From positions 1 to 5,065 of the forward strand of contig JABXHG010000409.1 in the NCBI GenBank assembly GCA_013393545.1: 5,065 nucleotides of DNA. The letters are read 5' to 3'. The DNA is from Alteromonadaceae bacterium. Lineage in GTDB: Bacteria; Pseudomonadota; Gammaproteobacteria; Pseudomonadales; Oleiphilaceae. The translations under genes were made by a program, and so were the position numbers. The notes below the pieces were generated by a model. It was given only the letters and a program-made list of their open reading frames with translations. It did not search any database and had not been told where the DNA came from. Below are positions 1 to 4,841 of this stretch, piece by piece; positions within the stretch are counted from its first letter, which is position 1, and the number at the start of each line of letters is the position of its first letter.

Positions 1-62
1 TGAAGGTACGCATGAGCCGAAAGCACTGACTGGGTGAATGGATGTCAGGTGCTATTATATCG

Positions 63-91
63 CTCAACGCCCTGTTATTGCAGGCGTTGAG
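63..91. repeat. Perfect-stem hairpin in the leader upstream of the NERD gene
   Basis: The arms CTCAACGCC(C)TG and CAGGCGTTGAG pair over 11 bp with one bulged C around a TTATTG loop. No T-run follows on either strand, so it is not a standard intrinsic terminator. The outer bases 62-68 (GCTCAAC) fit the RYYYAAC attC core and 86-92 (GTTGAGG) almost fit GTTRRRY. At 31 bp, however, it is far shorter than a normal attC. It could be the end signal of an upstream gene, a regulatory hairpin in the NERD leader, or a collapsed attC. The rest of 1-204 contains nothing I can support. Confidence 0.5.
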
Positions 92-204
92 GGCAGATCG
101 GGCTGCTCAAAGTCACGGATTCAGGTCCTTATCAGGATGTTGTCGTACGTCGCATCCACCGGTACTCTCTCAGGTATGGAAGTAACATAGAAGGAACTGC
201 AGTA

Positions 205-1149
205 ATGCAAGATCTCAAAAGAGCAGCCGGGGCACAACAGGAATCGCAAGTTTCCTATTTCCTCGATCGATATTTTGGCAACGACGACCAATACCGAATC
301 CTCAAAGACCTTGTGATCGAAATTGACGGCTTCAAATCACAGATTGACCATCTGGTAGTCTACAAGGCTGGCTTTATTGTTATCGAAAGCAAAAGCATTC
401 ACGGATCGGTGCGCGTAAACTCCCTTGGCGAATGGGAGCGTAGTTACAAGGATCAGTGGTTTGGCATTCCCTCACCTGTGCAGCAGGCCGCGGTACAGAT
501 CGACAATTTGAAGGCCCTTTTGCGCGAGCATACCGACAAAATGCTGGGAAAGCTGATGGGAATACAGCAGGGGTTTGGGTTTCGGCAGTATAAAACAGTG
601 ATCGCCATATCCAGCTCTGCGCGACTGGAACGGGACAATATCCCCAAGGAAATTTCTCGACACATCGTGAAAACTGAGTTCCTTGTCGACAAAATCAAAG
701 ATATCACTGCGACTGCTAACAGCAGTCTTAAAAGTTTGCTTACAACCGACCCCCGGTTCTCTAATGAGGAAATGGACCGTATATACCACTTTCTGCGTTC
801 GTATCAGCAGACTGCCTCTCCTCAACAAAATCCGAAACCGGCGCCTCAAAAGAAGGTATCTGTCGAAACAATGAAACAAACAACCGCATCTGGAAACAGC
901 CCAATTGAAATAGGCTGCAAAAACTGCGGGAAAAAAGACACTCTCTCCGCTCAATATGGCCGATTTGGCTATTACGTCCAGTGTCAAAGTTGTTCGACGA
1001 ACACCGCTCTCAAGCACCCATGCCCGGTGTGTGGTTCGGTATCAACGAAAACCAGAAAGTCAAAGTCCTTAATGTACCTGGACTGCCAAGCCTGTCATGT
1101 CCATACGCCATTCGCTGTTAAGTGGGGAATGACTGAGACGTCTGGGTAA
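205..1149 (+). CDS. NERD-domain nuclease-like protein with C-terminal double zinc ribbon
   Basis: This 314-residue cytosolic protein has no signal peptide or membrane segment. Residues about 8-130 match the NERD (nuclease-related) domain, a fold related to restriction-endonuclease-like nucleases. The visible motifs are E13 near the N-terminus, QIDHLVV (D48), GFIVIESKS (E61, K63) and the later P-x-x-Q (residues 91-94) typical of the domain. Residues about 140-200 are helical. A Pro/Gln/Lys-rich linker (about 203-225) leads to a tail with four cysteine pairs: C238/C241, C260/C263, C273/C276 and C294/C297. This suggests two zinc ribbons that could bind nucleic acid or protein. The ATG is supported by AAGGAA at 191-196, about 8 nt upstream. 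NERD proteins are proposed to act on DNA, but the substrate is unknown and nuclease activity here is inference. It stands alone on the plus strand, next to a toxin-antitoxin cassette array. It may be a cassette gene or the last gene before the array; no clear attC follows it. Confidence 0.85.
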   Translation: MQDLKRAAGAQQESQVSYFLDRYFGNDDQYRILKDLVIEIDGFKSQIDHLVVYKAGFIVIESKSIHGSVRVNSLGEWERSYKDQWFGIPSPVQQAAVQIDNLKALLREHTDKMLGKLMGIQQGFGFRQYKTVIAISSSARLERDNIPKEISRHIVKTEFLVDKIKDITATANSSLKSLLTTDPRFSNEEMDRIYHFLRSYQQTASPQQNPKPAPQKKVSVETMKQTTASGNSPIEIGCKNCGKKDTLSAQYGRFGYYVQCQSCSTNTALKHPCPVCGSVSTKTRKSKSLMYLDCQACHVHTPFAVKWGMTETSG

Positions 1150-1284
1150 GCGCCAAAAAGGCTCATGAAAGCGGTGAATAGCGGCAACTGAGCGGGATTT
1201 GACCATAAAAATGGTTGGAGTTCGACCGGGAAACGGGCGAGTACCTGAGTAGCCCGGATAATCAGCACAGCGAACCCGGCTTAC

Positions 1285-1332
1285 CGCTAATGTGCGCCGC
1301 CTGCGGCGTCACCATTGTGCGGCTTGTTAGCA
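1285..1332 (+). repeat. Degenerate attC-like palindrome at the left end of the brnTA cassette
   Basis: The outer ends CGCTAAT (1285-1291) and GTTAGCA (1326-1332) are near-complementary and resemble attC core sites. Inside, GTGCGCCGC pairs with GCGGCGTCAC with one bulge. The right end, CTTGTTAG, matches the right end of the attC at 4583-4608 exactly. At 48 bp it is short for an attC, and its left core departs from RYYYAAC (T instead of C). The last 15 or so codons of brnA run through it. Orientation is uncertain because the core is so symmetric; left-to-right agrees with the other sites. Confidence 0.4.
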
Positions 1333-1556
1333 GATTCTGCCTGAAGGCGCTCTACCAGCCACACCTTGATGATCGATTGGCGGGTAACGCCATAGCGCGC
1401 AGCCTCACGATCCAACGACTCGACAACCCACGCCGGGAAATCGACGTTGATTCTCTTTTGTTCCTGATTAACGCGGCGAGCAGAGGACAGATCGAGGTCA
1501 TCGACGATATCCTCCTGCCCTTCCTCAAATTTCTTGTCGAAGTCTTTAGCTTTTAT
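1287..1556 (-). CDS. brnA: BrnA-family antitoxin, start codon apparently mutated to ATA
   Basis: In the BrnTA type II module, BrnA is the DNA-binding antitoxin that neutralises the ribonuclease toxin BrnT and represses the operon. The 89-codon frame begins KAKDFDKKFEEG, the usual BrnA N-terminus. It continues with a ribbon-helix-helix region (INVDFPAWVVESLDREA, then YGVTRQSIIKVWLVERL). The expected initiator, immediately before KAKDFD and 9 nt after GGAGG (1566-1570), reads ATA rather than ATG. A TTG in frame at 1563-1565 directly abuts the GGAGG, so it is a poor start. The reading frame overlaps the end of brnT, as is usual for this pair. The C-terminal tail (ANKPHNGDAAGGAH) is unlike a folded domain because it is translated from the attC-like palindrome. 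Translation may be weak or lost; the family call itself is secure. Confidence 0.75.
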   Translation of the reverse strand: MKAKDFDKKFEEGQEDIVDDLDLSSARRVNQEQKRINVDFPAWVVESLDREAARYGVTRQSIIKVWLVERLQAESANKPHNGDAAGGAH

Positions 1557-1809
1557 AGAGCTCAACCTCCTTCTTACGGGAACGTCTAACTGAAATCAGA
1601 CGAATGCGAGCATCCCTGTATGTGACGACAGCCGACCAGTGCTTTTCACCAATCTTGCCTATCAACAAAAAACTCTGCTCATCCTCTGATTTCGCGCGAA
1701 TCTCCAGCAGGTATGGATCCCTCTACAGCCCTTGGGCGGCAATGAAATCTATACCGTGCTTGTCCAAGTTGGCTTGGCTTTTGGCTTCGTCGAATTCAAA
1801 CTCATCCAT
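1546..1809 (-). pseudogene. brnT: BrnT-family ribonuclease toxin broken by an in-frame amber codon
   Basis: BrnT is a RelE-fold ribonuclease toxin partnered with BrnA. The ATG at 1807-1809 opens MDEFEFDEAKSQANLDKHGIDF, a standard BrnT start. Codon 29 is TAG (1723-1725). The same frame then continues without a break through RDPYLLEIRAKSEDEQSF, LLIGKIGEKHWSAVVTY and RDARIRLISVRRSRKKE to TAA at 1546-1548. Both halves are clearly BrnT, with a full length of 87 codons as in the family. Relatives commonly have Trp before the D-P-x-x-L-E-I stretch, so TGG to TAG is the simplest explanation. A partial gene product of 28 residues would be inactive. The alternative is a sequencing error or amber suppression. 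Its end overlaps the brnA start region. Confidence 0.85.
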
Positions 1810-1865
1810 GAGTACAAATTATTCCTTTTTTACTCAACCCGCAAGATTTGGAGGAAAGCTGTAGC

Positions 1866-1933
1866 TGCTAACGCCCTGGCTTTTCGGCGTGCCGGACCGC
1901 CAGCGCCGGCGCGACCGACAACAGCCATTGGCC
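1866..1933 (+). repeat. attC-like recombination site between the brnTA and ccdAB cassettes
   Basis: The left core TGCTAAC (1866-1872) is followed by CGCC, as at the attC of 2561-2638. The right part, GACCGACAACAGC then TGG and AAAT, closely parallels GTCCGTCAACAGC then TGG and AAAT at that site. The arms GGCTTTTCGGCGTGCCGG and GCGCCGGCGCGACCGACAACAGCC pair well, leaving unpaired bases on one side, a feature of folded attC sites. The right core reads ATTGGCC, so the G of the GTTRRRY cleavage position is an A. That may make the site inactive. Confidence 0.55.
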
Positions 1934-1939
1934 AAATGC

Positions 1940-1968
1940 TTGCATGCGCATAGTACTGCGCATATGAT
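1940..1968 (+). promoter_or_regulatory. ccdAB promoter with embedded palindromic operator
   Basis: The -35 TTGCAT (1940-1945) and -10 TATGAT (1963-1968, five of six consensus bases) are separated by exactly 17 bp. The spacer is occupied by a palindrome with arms ATGCGCA (1944-1950) and TGCGCAT (1957-1963) around TAGTAC. Placement across the whole spacer, just upstream of ccdA, fits autorepression by the CcdA ribbon-helix-helix dimer or the CcdA-CcdB complex. The operator role is inferred from position and symmetry. Confidence 0.7.
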
Positions 1969-2003
1969 CAAGATATGTATTCCAGATCTTCTCCGAGGTC
2001 CTC

Positions 2004-2249
2004 ATGGCCGAACTCTATAATTCAGCCGCCCCCAAAAAAGCAGCGAACCTCTCAATCAACAGCGATCTGCTGCGTAAAACCCGGGAACTGAACATTAATT
2101 TGTCGGCCACCCTGGAACGAGCTCTGAAGGAAGAACTTTCGAAACGTGAAGCCGCACAATGGGTTGAAGAAAATCGCGCCGCGATAAAGAGTTACAACGA
2201 TTTCGTCGAACAACATGGATGCTTCGGCGACGAATTCAGGGAGTTCTGA
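2004..2249 (+). CDS. ccdA: CcdA-family antitoxin
   Basis: This 81-residue antitoxin blocks the gyrase poison CcdB and represses its own operon. Residues about 14-45 form the ribbon-helix-helix DNA-binding part, with the family signature LSINSDLLRKTRELNINLS. Residues about 46-81 are the flexible CcdB-binding tail, with the conserved pattern KREAAQWVEENRAAI, then YNDFVEQHG and a terminal F-R-E-F. The length is close to F-plasmid CcdA (72). The start ATG has GAGG at 1995-1998, 5 nt upstream. The stop codon overlaps the ccdB start by one base (TGATG), which implies translational coupling. It lies behind a promoter with a palindromic operator. No defects are visible. Confidence 0.95.
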   Translation: MAELYNSAAPKKAANLSINSDLLRKTRELNINLSATLERALKEELSKREAAQWVEENRAAIKSYNDFVEQHGCFGDEFREF

Positions 2250-2566
2250 TGGCACAGTTCGATGTGTACCCGAACCCGAGCAAAGTCAGCAAGGCTCACT
2301 ACCCTTACCTGGTGGATATTCAGAGCAGCCTCCTGAGCGATTTGGCAACTCGCATTGTTATTCCTTTGGGCAAACGTTCCGCCTTCGATGGCGAAGCCAT
2401 GCAAGGACTCACTCCGGAAATCAGTTTTGCCGATCAGGACCTGTTGCTGTTAACTCCACAAATTTCCTCCGTGCCTGAAAAACACCTCAAGAGCCCCATT
2501 GGCTCCCTCTCACATTTCAGAGACCAAATTGTTGGAACTCTGGATCTAGCTGTCACCGGCATTTAA
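2249..2566 (+). CDS. ccdB: CcdB-family toxin (DNA gyrase poison)
   Basis: CcdB binds the GyrA subunit of DNA gyrase and traps cleaved complexes, killing cells that lose the antitoxin. The 105-residue product matches the family throughout: MAQFDVYPNP, then YPYLVDIQSSLL (16-29), RIVIPL (35-40), QISSVPEK (71-78), GSLSHFRDQIV (85-95) and a C-terminal T-G-I. The start is the ATG overlapping the ccdA stop; an upstream in-frame TTG exists but would invade ccdA. F-plasmid CcdB ends W-G-I, and its Trp contacts gyrase; here that position is Thr103. I recall this as frequent in chromosomal CcdB proteins, so I do not read it as inactivation. The stop codon lies inside the attC core ATTTAAC, so the gene fills its cassette. 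Confidence 0.93.
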   Translation: MAQFDVYPNPSKVSKAHYPYLVDIQSSLLSDLATRIVIPLGKRSAFDGEAMQGLTPEISFADQDLLLLTPQISSVPEKHLKSPIGSLSHFRDQIVGTLDLAVTGI

Positions 2567-2638
2567 CGCGAAGCTTTGCGGCAATTTTGGAACCGCAAAA
2601 CGGCGTAAAAATTGTCCGTCAACAGCGGCTGGTTAAAT
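2561..2638 (+). repeat. Integron attC site of the ccdAB cassette
   Basis: The outer cores ATTTAAC (2561-2567) and GTTAAAT (2632-2638) are perfect inverted 7-mers and fit RYYYAAC and GTTRRRY. Inner arms also pair: TTTGCGGCAATTTT against AAAATTGTCCGTCAA, with extra unpaired bases on one side as in attC bottom-strand folds. A central GGAACCGCAAAACGGCG forms the tip. At 78 bp it is a normal attC length. Cleavage between G2632 and T2633 would set the boundary with the next cassette. Confidence 0.85.
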
Positions 2639-2640
2639 TG

Positions 2641-2922
2641 CTACCGTTCACCTTCCAGTTCATGCCACACCCGAAGAATGATAATGGCACTTCCATGTAC
2701 TGAATAGCGGACAACATACTTGCCAAAAACCGTGTCGCGGATGGAATCAGGCACCGGCGCCATTTCAACCGGCGTCCCCATTCTGGGAAAGTCTGGTAGC
2801 AATTCGATCTTGCTAACGAGTTCTGTGGCTATCCAGCCTGCCGCAGAAGGATTGTGAACCGCGATAAACTCCCTTAGGCGCTTCAAATCTTCAATGGCTT
2901 CGTCCGTGTAAACCAGTTTCAC
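2641..2922 (-). CDS. RelE/ParE-superfamily toxin
   Basis: This small 93-residue protein has the ParE-type layout: VYTDEAIEDLKRLREFIAVHNP (4-25), a helical stretch to about 42, FPRMGTPV (45-52), then the beta-sheet core with RDTVFGKYVVRY (62-73) and IIILRVWHELE (80-90). ParE members poison gyrase and RelE members cut mRNA; sequence alone leans to ParE (YVVRY...RVWH). The start is GTG at 2920-2922, overlapping the stop of the upstream antitoxin by 4 nt (GTGA), so the two genes are co-transcribed and translationally coupled. The stop lies a few bases inside the cassette boundary at 2632/2633, meaning the gene is reversed relative to its attC. No defect is visible. Confidence 0.88.
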   Translation of the reverse strand: MKLVYTDEAIEDLKRLREFIAVHNPSAAGWIATELVSKIELLPDFPRMGTPVEMAPVPDSIRDTVFGKYVVRYSVHGSAIIILRVWHELEGER

Positions 2923-3191
2923 TTACCTGACCTCGGCGCATCCTGCTCGTTTTCGGTTCCCCAGCTATTGAGCCAGCTATGGACCTCGCTAGCATCGACC
3001 ACCTTTCCTTGGGCAGCCGACTCCATTGCCTCCAGCGTTTGCTGCCAACGCTCCTGCTCACGCTGCTGCTTTTCAATATATTCTGATAGCGCCTGATTGA
3101 TCACCCAGCCTTTACTCCGATGGAGTCTGCCGGCAATTGCTTCCAGATGTTGTTCAACTTCTGCCTGAAGACGAACGGTGGTGACGCTCAT
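2919..3191 (-). CDS. Ribbon-helix-helix (CopG/ParD-like) antitoxin
   Basis: This 90-residue protein is first in a two-gene operon with the ParE-like toxin. Residues 3-42 (VTTVRLQAEVEQHLEAIA, then SKGWVINQALSEYIEKQ) form a beta strand and two helices typical of ribbon-helix-helix dimers that bind the operon's own promoter. A polar helix at about 43-62 follows. The C-terminal VDASEVHSWLNSWGTENEQ resembles the toxin-wrapping tail of ParD-like antitoxins. The ATG has GAGGG at 3199-3203, 7 nt upstream. The last codons overlap the toxin start by 4 nt. Confidence 0.88.
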   Translation of the reverse strand: MSVTTVRLQAEVEQHLEAIAGRLHRSKGWVINQALSEYIEKQQREQERWQQTLEAMESAAQGKVVDASEVHSWLNSWGTENEQDAPRSGK

Positions 3192-3223
3192 GACTGTACC
3201 CTCAACACTAACGACTACAATGT

Positions 3224-3253
3224 ATTACAGCATAGTCAACTAGGGTGCAGCAA
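3224..3253 (-). promoter_or_regulatory. Candidate promoter for the RHH/ParE operon
   Basis: On the minus strand, TTGCTG (3248-3253) and TGTAAT (3224-3229) lie 18 bp apart, just upstream of the antitoxin ribosome site. The -10 overlaps TGTA-A-TACA, a small palindrome that could be an operator half. The operon points away from its attC, so it cannot use a promoter at the head of the array and needs one here. The exact boxes are uncertain. Confidence 0.4.
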
Positions 3254-3257
3254 AAGA

Positions 3258-3312
3258 ATTTAACGCCGGCGTAACAGGCCGCTTTGGAAGCGCAACCGCG
3301 CTGGAAAAGCGG
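3258..3312 (+). repeat. attC of the ParE/RHH cassette, left part (interrupted by the IS3 element)
   Basis: The segment begins with ATTTAACGCC, the same core and following bases as the attC at 2561. It contains CCGCTTT (3279-3285), which pairs with AAAGCGG (3306-3312) around a GCGC-rich tip. It lacks a right core; that core appears on the far side of the insertion sequence at 4602-4608. Joining the two parts gives about 77-81 bp, matching the 78-bp neighbour, and lets GTAACAGG pair with CCCCGTTGAC. Confidence 0.75.
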
Positions 3313-3340
3313 TGGACTTCCCCCAATAAAATGGACACGC
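3313..3340 (+). repeat. IS3-element left inverted repeat (orfB end)
   Basis: TGGACTTCCCCCA (3313-3325), six unique bases, then TGGACACGC (3332-3340). The repeated TGGAC inside the arm may be two transposase contacts. Confidence 0.9.
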
Positions 3341-3344
3341 CCCA

Positions 3345-4223
3345 TCAGTTGATTCCTTCGAACTCTAGCGGAGTCCGGTAACCAAGGCCACTGCGCAGCC
3401 GTTGAGTATTATAAAAGTCGTCAATATAGGCTTTTATATGTTTCCGTAATTGGCGCATCGTCACGAAGCTGGTGGCGTGCAGCAATTCTCCCTTGAGCGT
3501 TTTGAAGAACGATTCGACCTCGGCGTTGTCGGTGCATTGGCCGGGCCGATTCATACTGTGCTTTACTTGGTACTGCCTCAGCAGTGCTTGTGTCTTATGA
3601 GCTCGGTATTCGATGCCGCGATCCATGTGGAACAACAGGCCAGAATCCGGCTTACGGCTTGTGAAGGCCTCACGCAAGGTCGCTTTGGCAAAGTTGGAAC
3701 TCAGACTCTCCCCCAAACGCCAACTGATGATGCGGCGTGAATACAGGTCCAACACTACCGCCAGGAACACGTACTTCTTGCCAAGCTTGATGTACGTGAC
3801 GTCACTGCTCCACTGCTGGTTTTCCGCAGTCGGCTTCGCCGCTTCAAGTCGATAATTTGGCAGGGCCTTCAAATCATCCCTGAGCTTCCTCAATCGGCGG
3901 TATACACGAGCAGGGCGGGCCTTCATGCCCCACTCCCTCATAATCTTCGCCACCCGATTTTTTCCGACCAGCAGACCTTCTCGACGCAGCGTCTGATAAA
4001 CCCGAGGACTACCATATCGGCCTTTGCTGTTGTCGTAGATCTTCCTGATCTTCAGCAACAAGTTTGCCTTGTCAGTGGCTCTCTTGCTGGGCTTCCTGTT
4101 GGCCCAGGCATAGTATCCAGACCGCGACACCTTCAGATGTCTGCACAGCGCTTTTACGGTGTAGTCTCGTCGGTGTTTCCAGATGAACCGGAACCCTTCC
4201 GTCGTTCCTCGGCCTGAAAACGT
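3345..4223 (-). CDS. IS3-family transposase OrfB (DDE catalytic part)
   Basis: This is the catalytic half of the IS3 transposase. The span given is the open frame; homology begins near 4190 with RFIWKHRRDYTVKALCRH and continues into SRSGYYAW. Counting from the GTG at 4128-4130 as residue 1, the HTH_21-like region (about 30-80) is followed by the rve integrase core. Its triad is D110 in SSDVTYI, D170 in LLFHMDRGIEY and E206 in DNAEVESFFKTLKGE. The D-35-E spacing is canonical. HMDRG replaces the common HSDRG. No ATG lies near the start, so it is probably made as a -1 frameshift fusion with orfA, whose 3' end overlaps it from 4154 to 4223, or from a weak internal start. The frame is otherwise intact to its TGA, four bases inside the left inverted repeat. 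Confidence 0.92.
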   Translation of the reverse strand, partial: TFSGRGTTEGFRFIWKHRRDYTVKALCRHLKVSRSGYYAWANRKPSKRATDKANLLLKIRKIYDNSKGRYGSPRVYQTLRREGLLVGKNRVAKIMREWGMKARPARVYRRLRKLRDDLKALPNYRLEAAKPTAENQQWSSDVTYIKLGKKYVFLAVVLDLYSRRIISWRLGESLSSNFAKATLREAFTSRKPDSGLLFHMDRGIEYRAHKTQALLRQYQVKHSMNRPGQCTDNAEVESFFKTLKGELLHATSFVTMRQLRKHIKAYIDDFYNTQRLRSGLGYRTPLEFEGIN

Positions 4224-4525
4224 TTAAACTTTTTTAGGATGTCATTTTCCTCCTGAAGCTCCGATATCCGGCGTTTCAGGCGGGCAATCTCATCTTGTTC
4301 CTGGATCTTCTTTTTGGCGTCTGCTGGCGCTTTCTTAATCCGTTTCATGGCAAATTTCCCTTCACGGTATTCCTTTCGCCAGCGTGACAGCATGAAGGGA
4401 TGGATATCCAGTGCTTCAGCAACGCTTTTCACACTCCGGTGGACCTGATGACTCCACTCCACCGCTTTGACCTTGAACTCAGTGCTGTACTGCTGAGTTT
4501 TCTTCCCCGTGATCATCTCCGGCAT
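4154..4525 (-). CDS. IS3-family transposase OrfA (HTH and leucine zipper)
   Basis: This 123-residue protein is the DNA-binding regulatory half of the transposase, recognising the inverted repeats. Residues about 12-52 form the HTH_Tnp_1 domain (YSTEFKVKAVEW, then SVAEALDIHPFMLSRWRKEY). A Lys-rich stretch (58-75) leads to a leucine-zipper-like coiled coil at about 79-100 (IARLKRRISELQEENDILKK). The ATG has AGGAG at 4533-4537, 7 nt upstream. The in-frame heptamer A-AAA-AAG (4229-4235) is a classic slippery site, but the -1 frame hits TAA at 4224-4226 two codons later. The start lies 30 bases inside the right inverted repeat. Confidence 0.92.
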   Translation of the reverse strand: MPEMITGKKTQQYSTEFKVKAVEWSHQVHRSVKSVAEALDIHPFMLSRWRKEYREGKFAMKRIKKAPADAKKKIQEQDEIARLKRRISELQEENDILKKFKRFQAEERRKGSGSSGNTDETTP

Positions 4526-4554
4526 CGTATTTCTCCTCTTGCGGAGTTATCGAT

Positions 4555-4582
4555 GCGTGTCCACTGAAGTGGGGGAAGTCCA
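4555..4582 (-). repeat. IS3-element right inverted repeat (orfA end)
   Basis: On the minus strand it reads TGGACTTCCCCCA, then CTTCAG, then TGGACACGC. It matches the left repeat except in the six-base spacer. The orfA promoter is expected in or next to it. Confidence 0.9.
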
Positions 4583-4608
4583 AAGCCCCGTTGACCACCT
4601 TGTTAGGC
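4583..4608 (+). repeat. attC of the ParE/RHH cassette, right part
   Basis: The segment continues the attC broken by the IS3 element. CCCCGTTGAC (4586-4595) pairs with GTAACAGG of the left part, and GTTAGGC (4602-4608) is a full GTTRRRY core. The next cassette starts at T4603. Confidence 0.7.
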
Positions 4609-4701
4609 TCTATCAACATCGTATTCGGTTTGACCATCTTCTATGTTTTTTCTCGCTTTCTTGAATGCCCACTCCGGGATTTCAGGGGTAGAAGCACTTA
4701 G
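4603..4701 (-). pseudogene. 3' remnant of a reverse-oriented cassette gene cut by the IS5 element
   Basis: An open frame of 32 codons ends at TAA (4603-4605), which overlaps the attC core. It encodes LSASTPEIPEWAFKKARK followed by NIEDGQTEYDVDRA. The composition is protein-like and polar, and it resembles the tail of a small antitoxin or DNA-associated protein, but I do not recognise the family. Its 5' part is beyond the IS5 insertion at 4702. The position right at the cassette boundary, on the minus strand, matches brnA and the ParE-like toxin in this array. Confidence 0.5.
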
Positions 4702-4804
4702 GGAAGGTCTGAATAACCGTCGATTTTCACCAGCATCCGTTTGAGCCAGCAGAAAACGGAAAATTCAGACGCAACTCTCCATTTATTTGTATGTTTTCTG
4801 CCCG

Positions 4805-4827
4805 TTTCCCGCCATTTTGGCGGAAAA
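4805..4827. repeat. Hairpin in the non-coding end of the IS5 element
   Basis: The arms TTTCCCGCCA and TGGCGGAAAA pair over 10 bp with one mismatch around a TTT loop, just downstream of the transposase frame. It may insulate the transposase from outside transcription, as IS ends often do, but there is no strong T-run to make it a firm terminator. Confidence 0.45.
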
Positions 4828-4841
4828 CAGGCGCACTGGCC

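Larger units (their letters stand above)
3313..4582 (-). mobile_element. Complete IS3-family insertion sequence inside an attC
   Basis: This 1,270-bp element is bounded by 28-bp inverted repeats. Both begin TGGACTTCCCCCA and share TGGACACGC after a 6-bp divergent spacer, giving 22 of 28 matches. The ends have the TG...CA form usual in IS3. It carries orfA and orfB on the minus strand, arranged as in IS3. No target duplication abuts the repeats exactly. AAGC occurs at 3307-3310 and again at 4583-4586, two bases out of register on the left, which may be the duplication with a shifted left end. The subgroup was not determined. Confidence 0.92.

Noticed and set aside
62..92. Hairpin at 63-91 as a true attC site
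   Set aside because: It has core-like ends but is only 31 bp with no inner paired boxes, too short for integrase recognition.
38..190. 50-codon open frame upstream of the NERD gene
   Set aside because: No ribosome site, no recognisable protein features, and it runs through the hairpin at 63-91; likely chance.
472..1017. Long minus-strand open frame inside the NERD gene
   Set aside because: It is antisense to a gene with clear domain motifs, and its translation shows no family features.
1215..1589. Plus-strand open frame starting with WLEFDRETGEYL-like residues
   Set aside because: Most of it is antisense to brnA. The first 25 codons look somewhat protein-like but have no start signal or recognisable family.
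1604..1953. Two plus-strand frames opposite and beyond brnT
   Set aside because: They are shadows of brnT and the following attC; the minus strand carries the recognisable BrnT sequence.
3450..3855. Plus-strand frames opposite orfB
   Set aside because: They are antisense shadows of the transposase catalytic domain.
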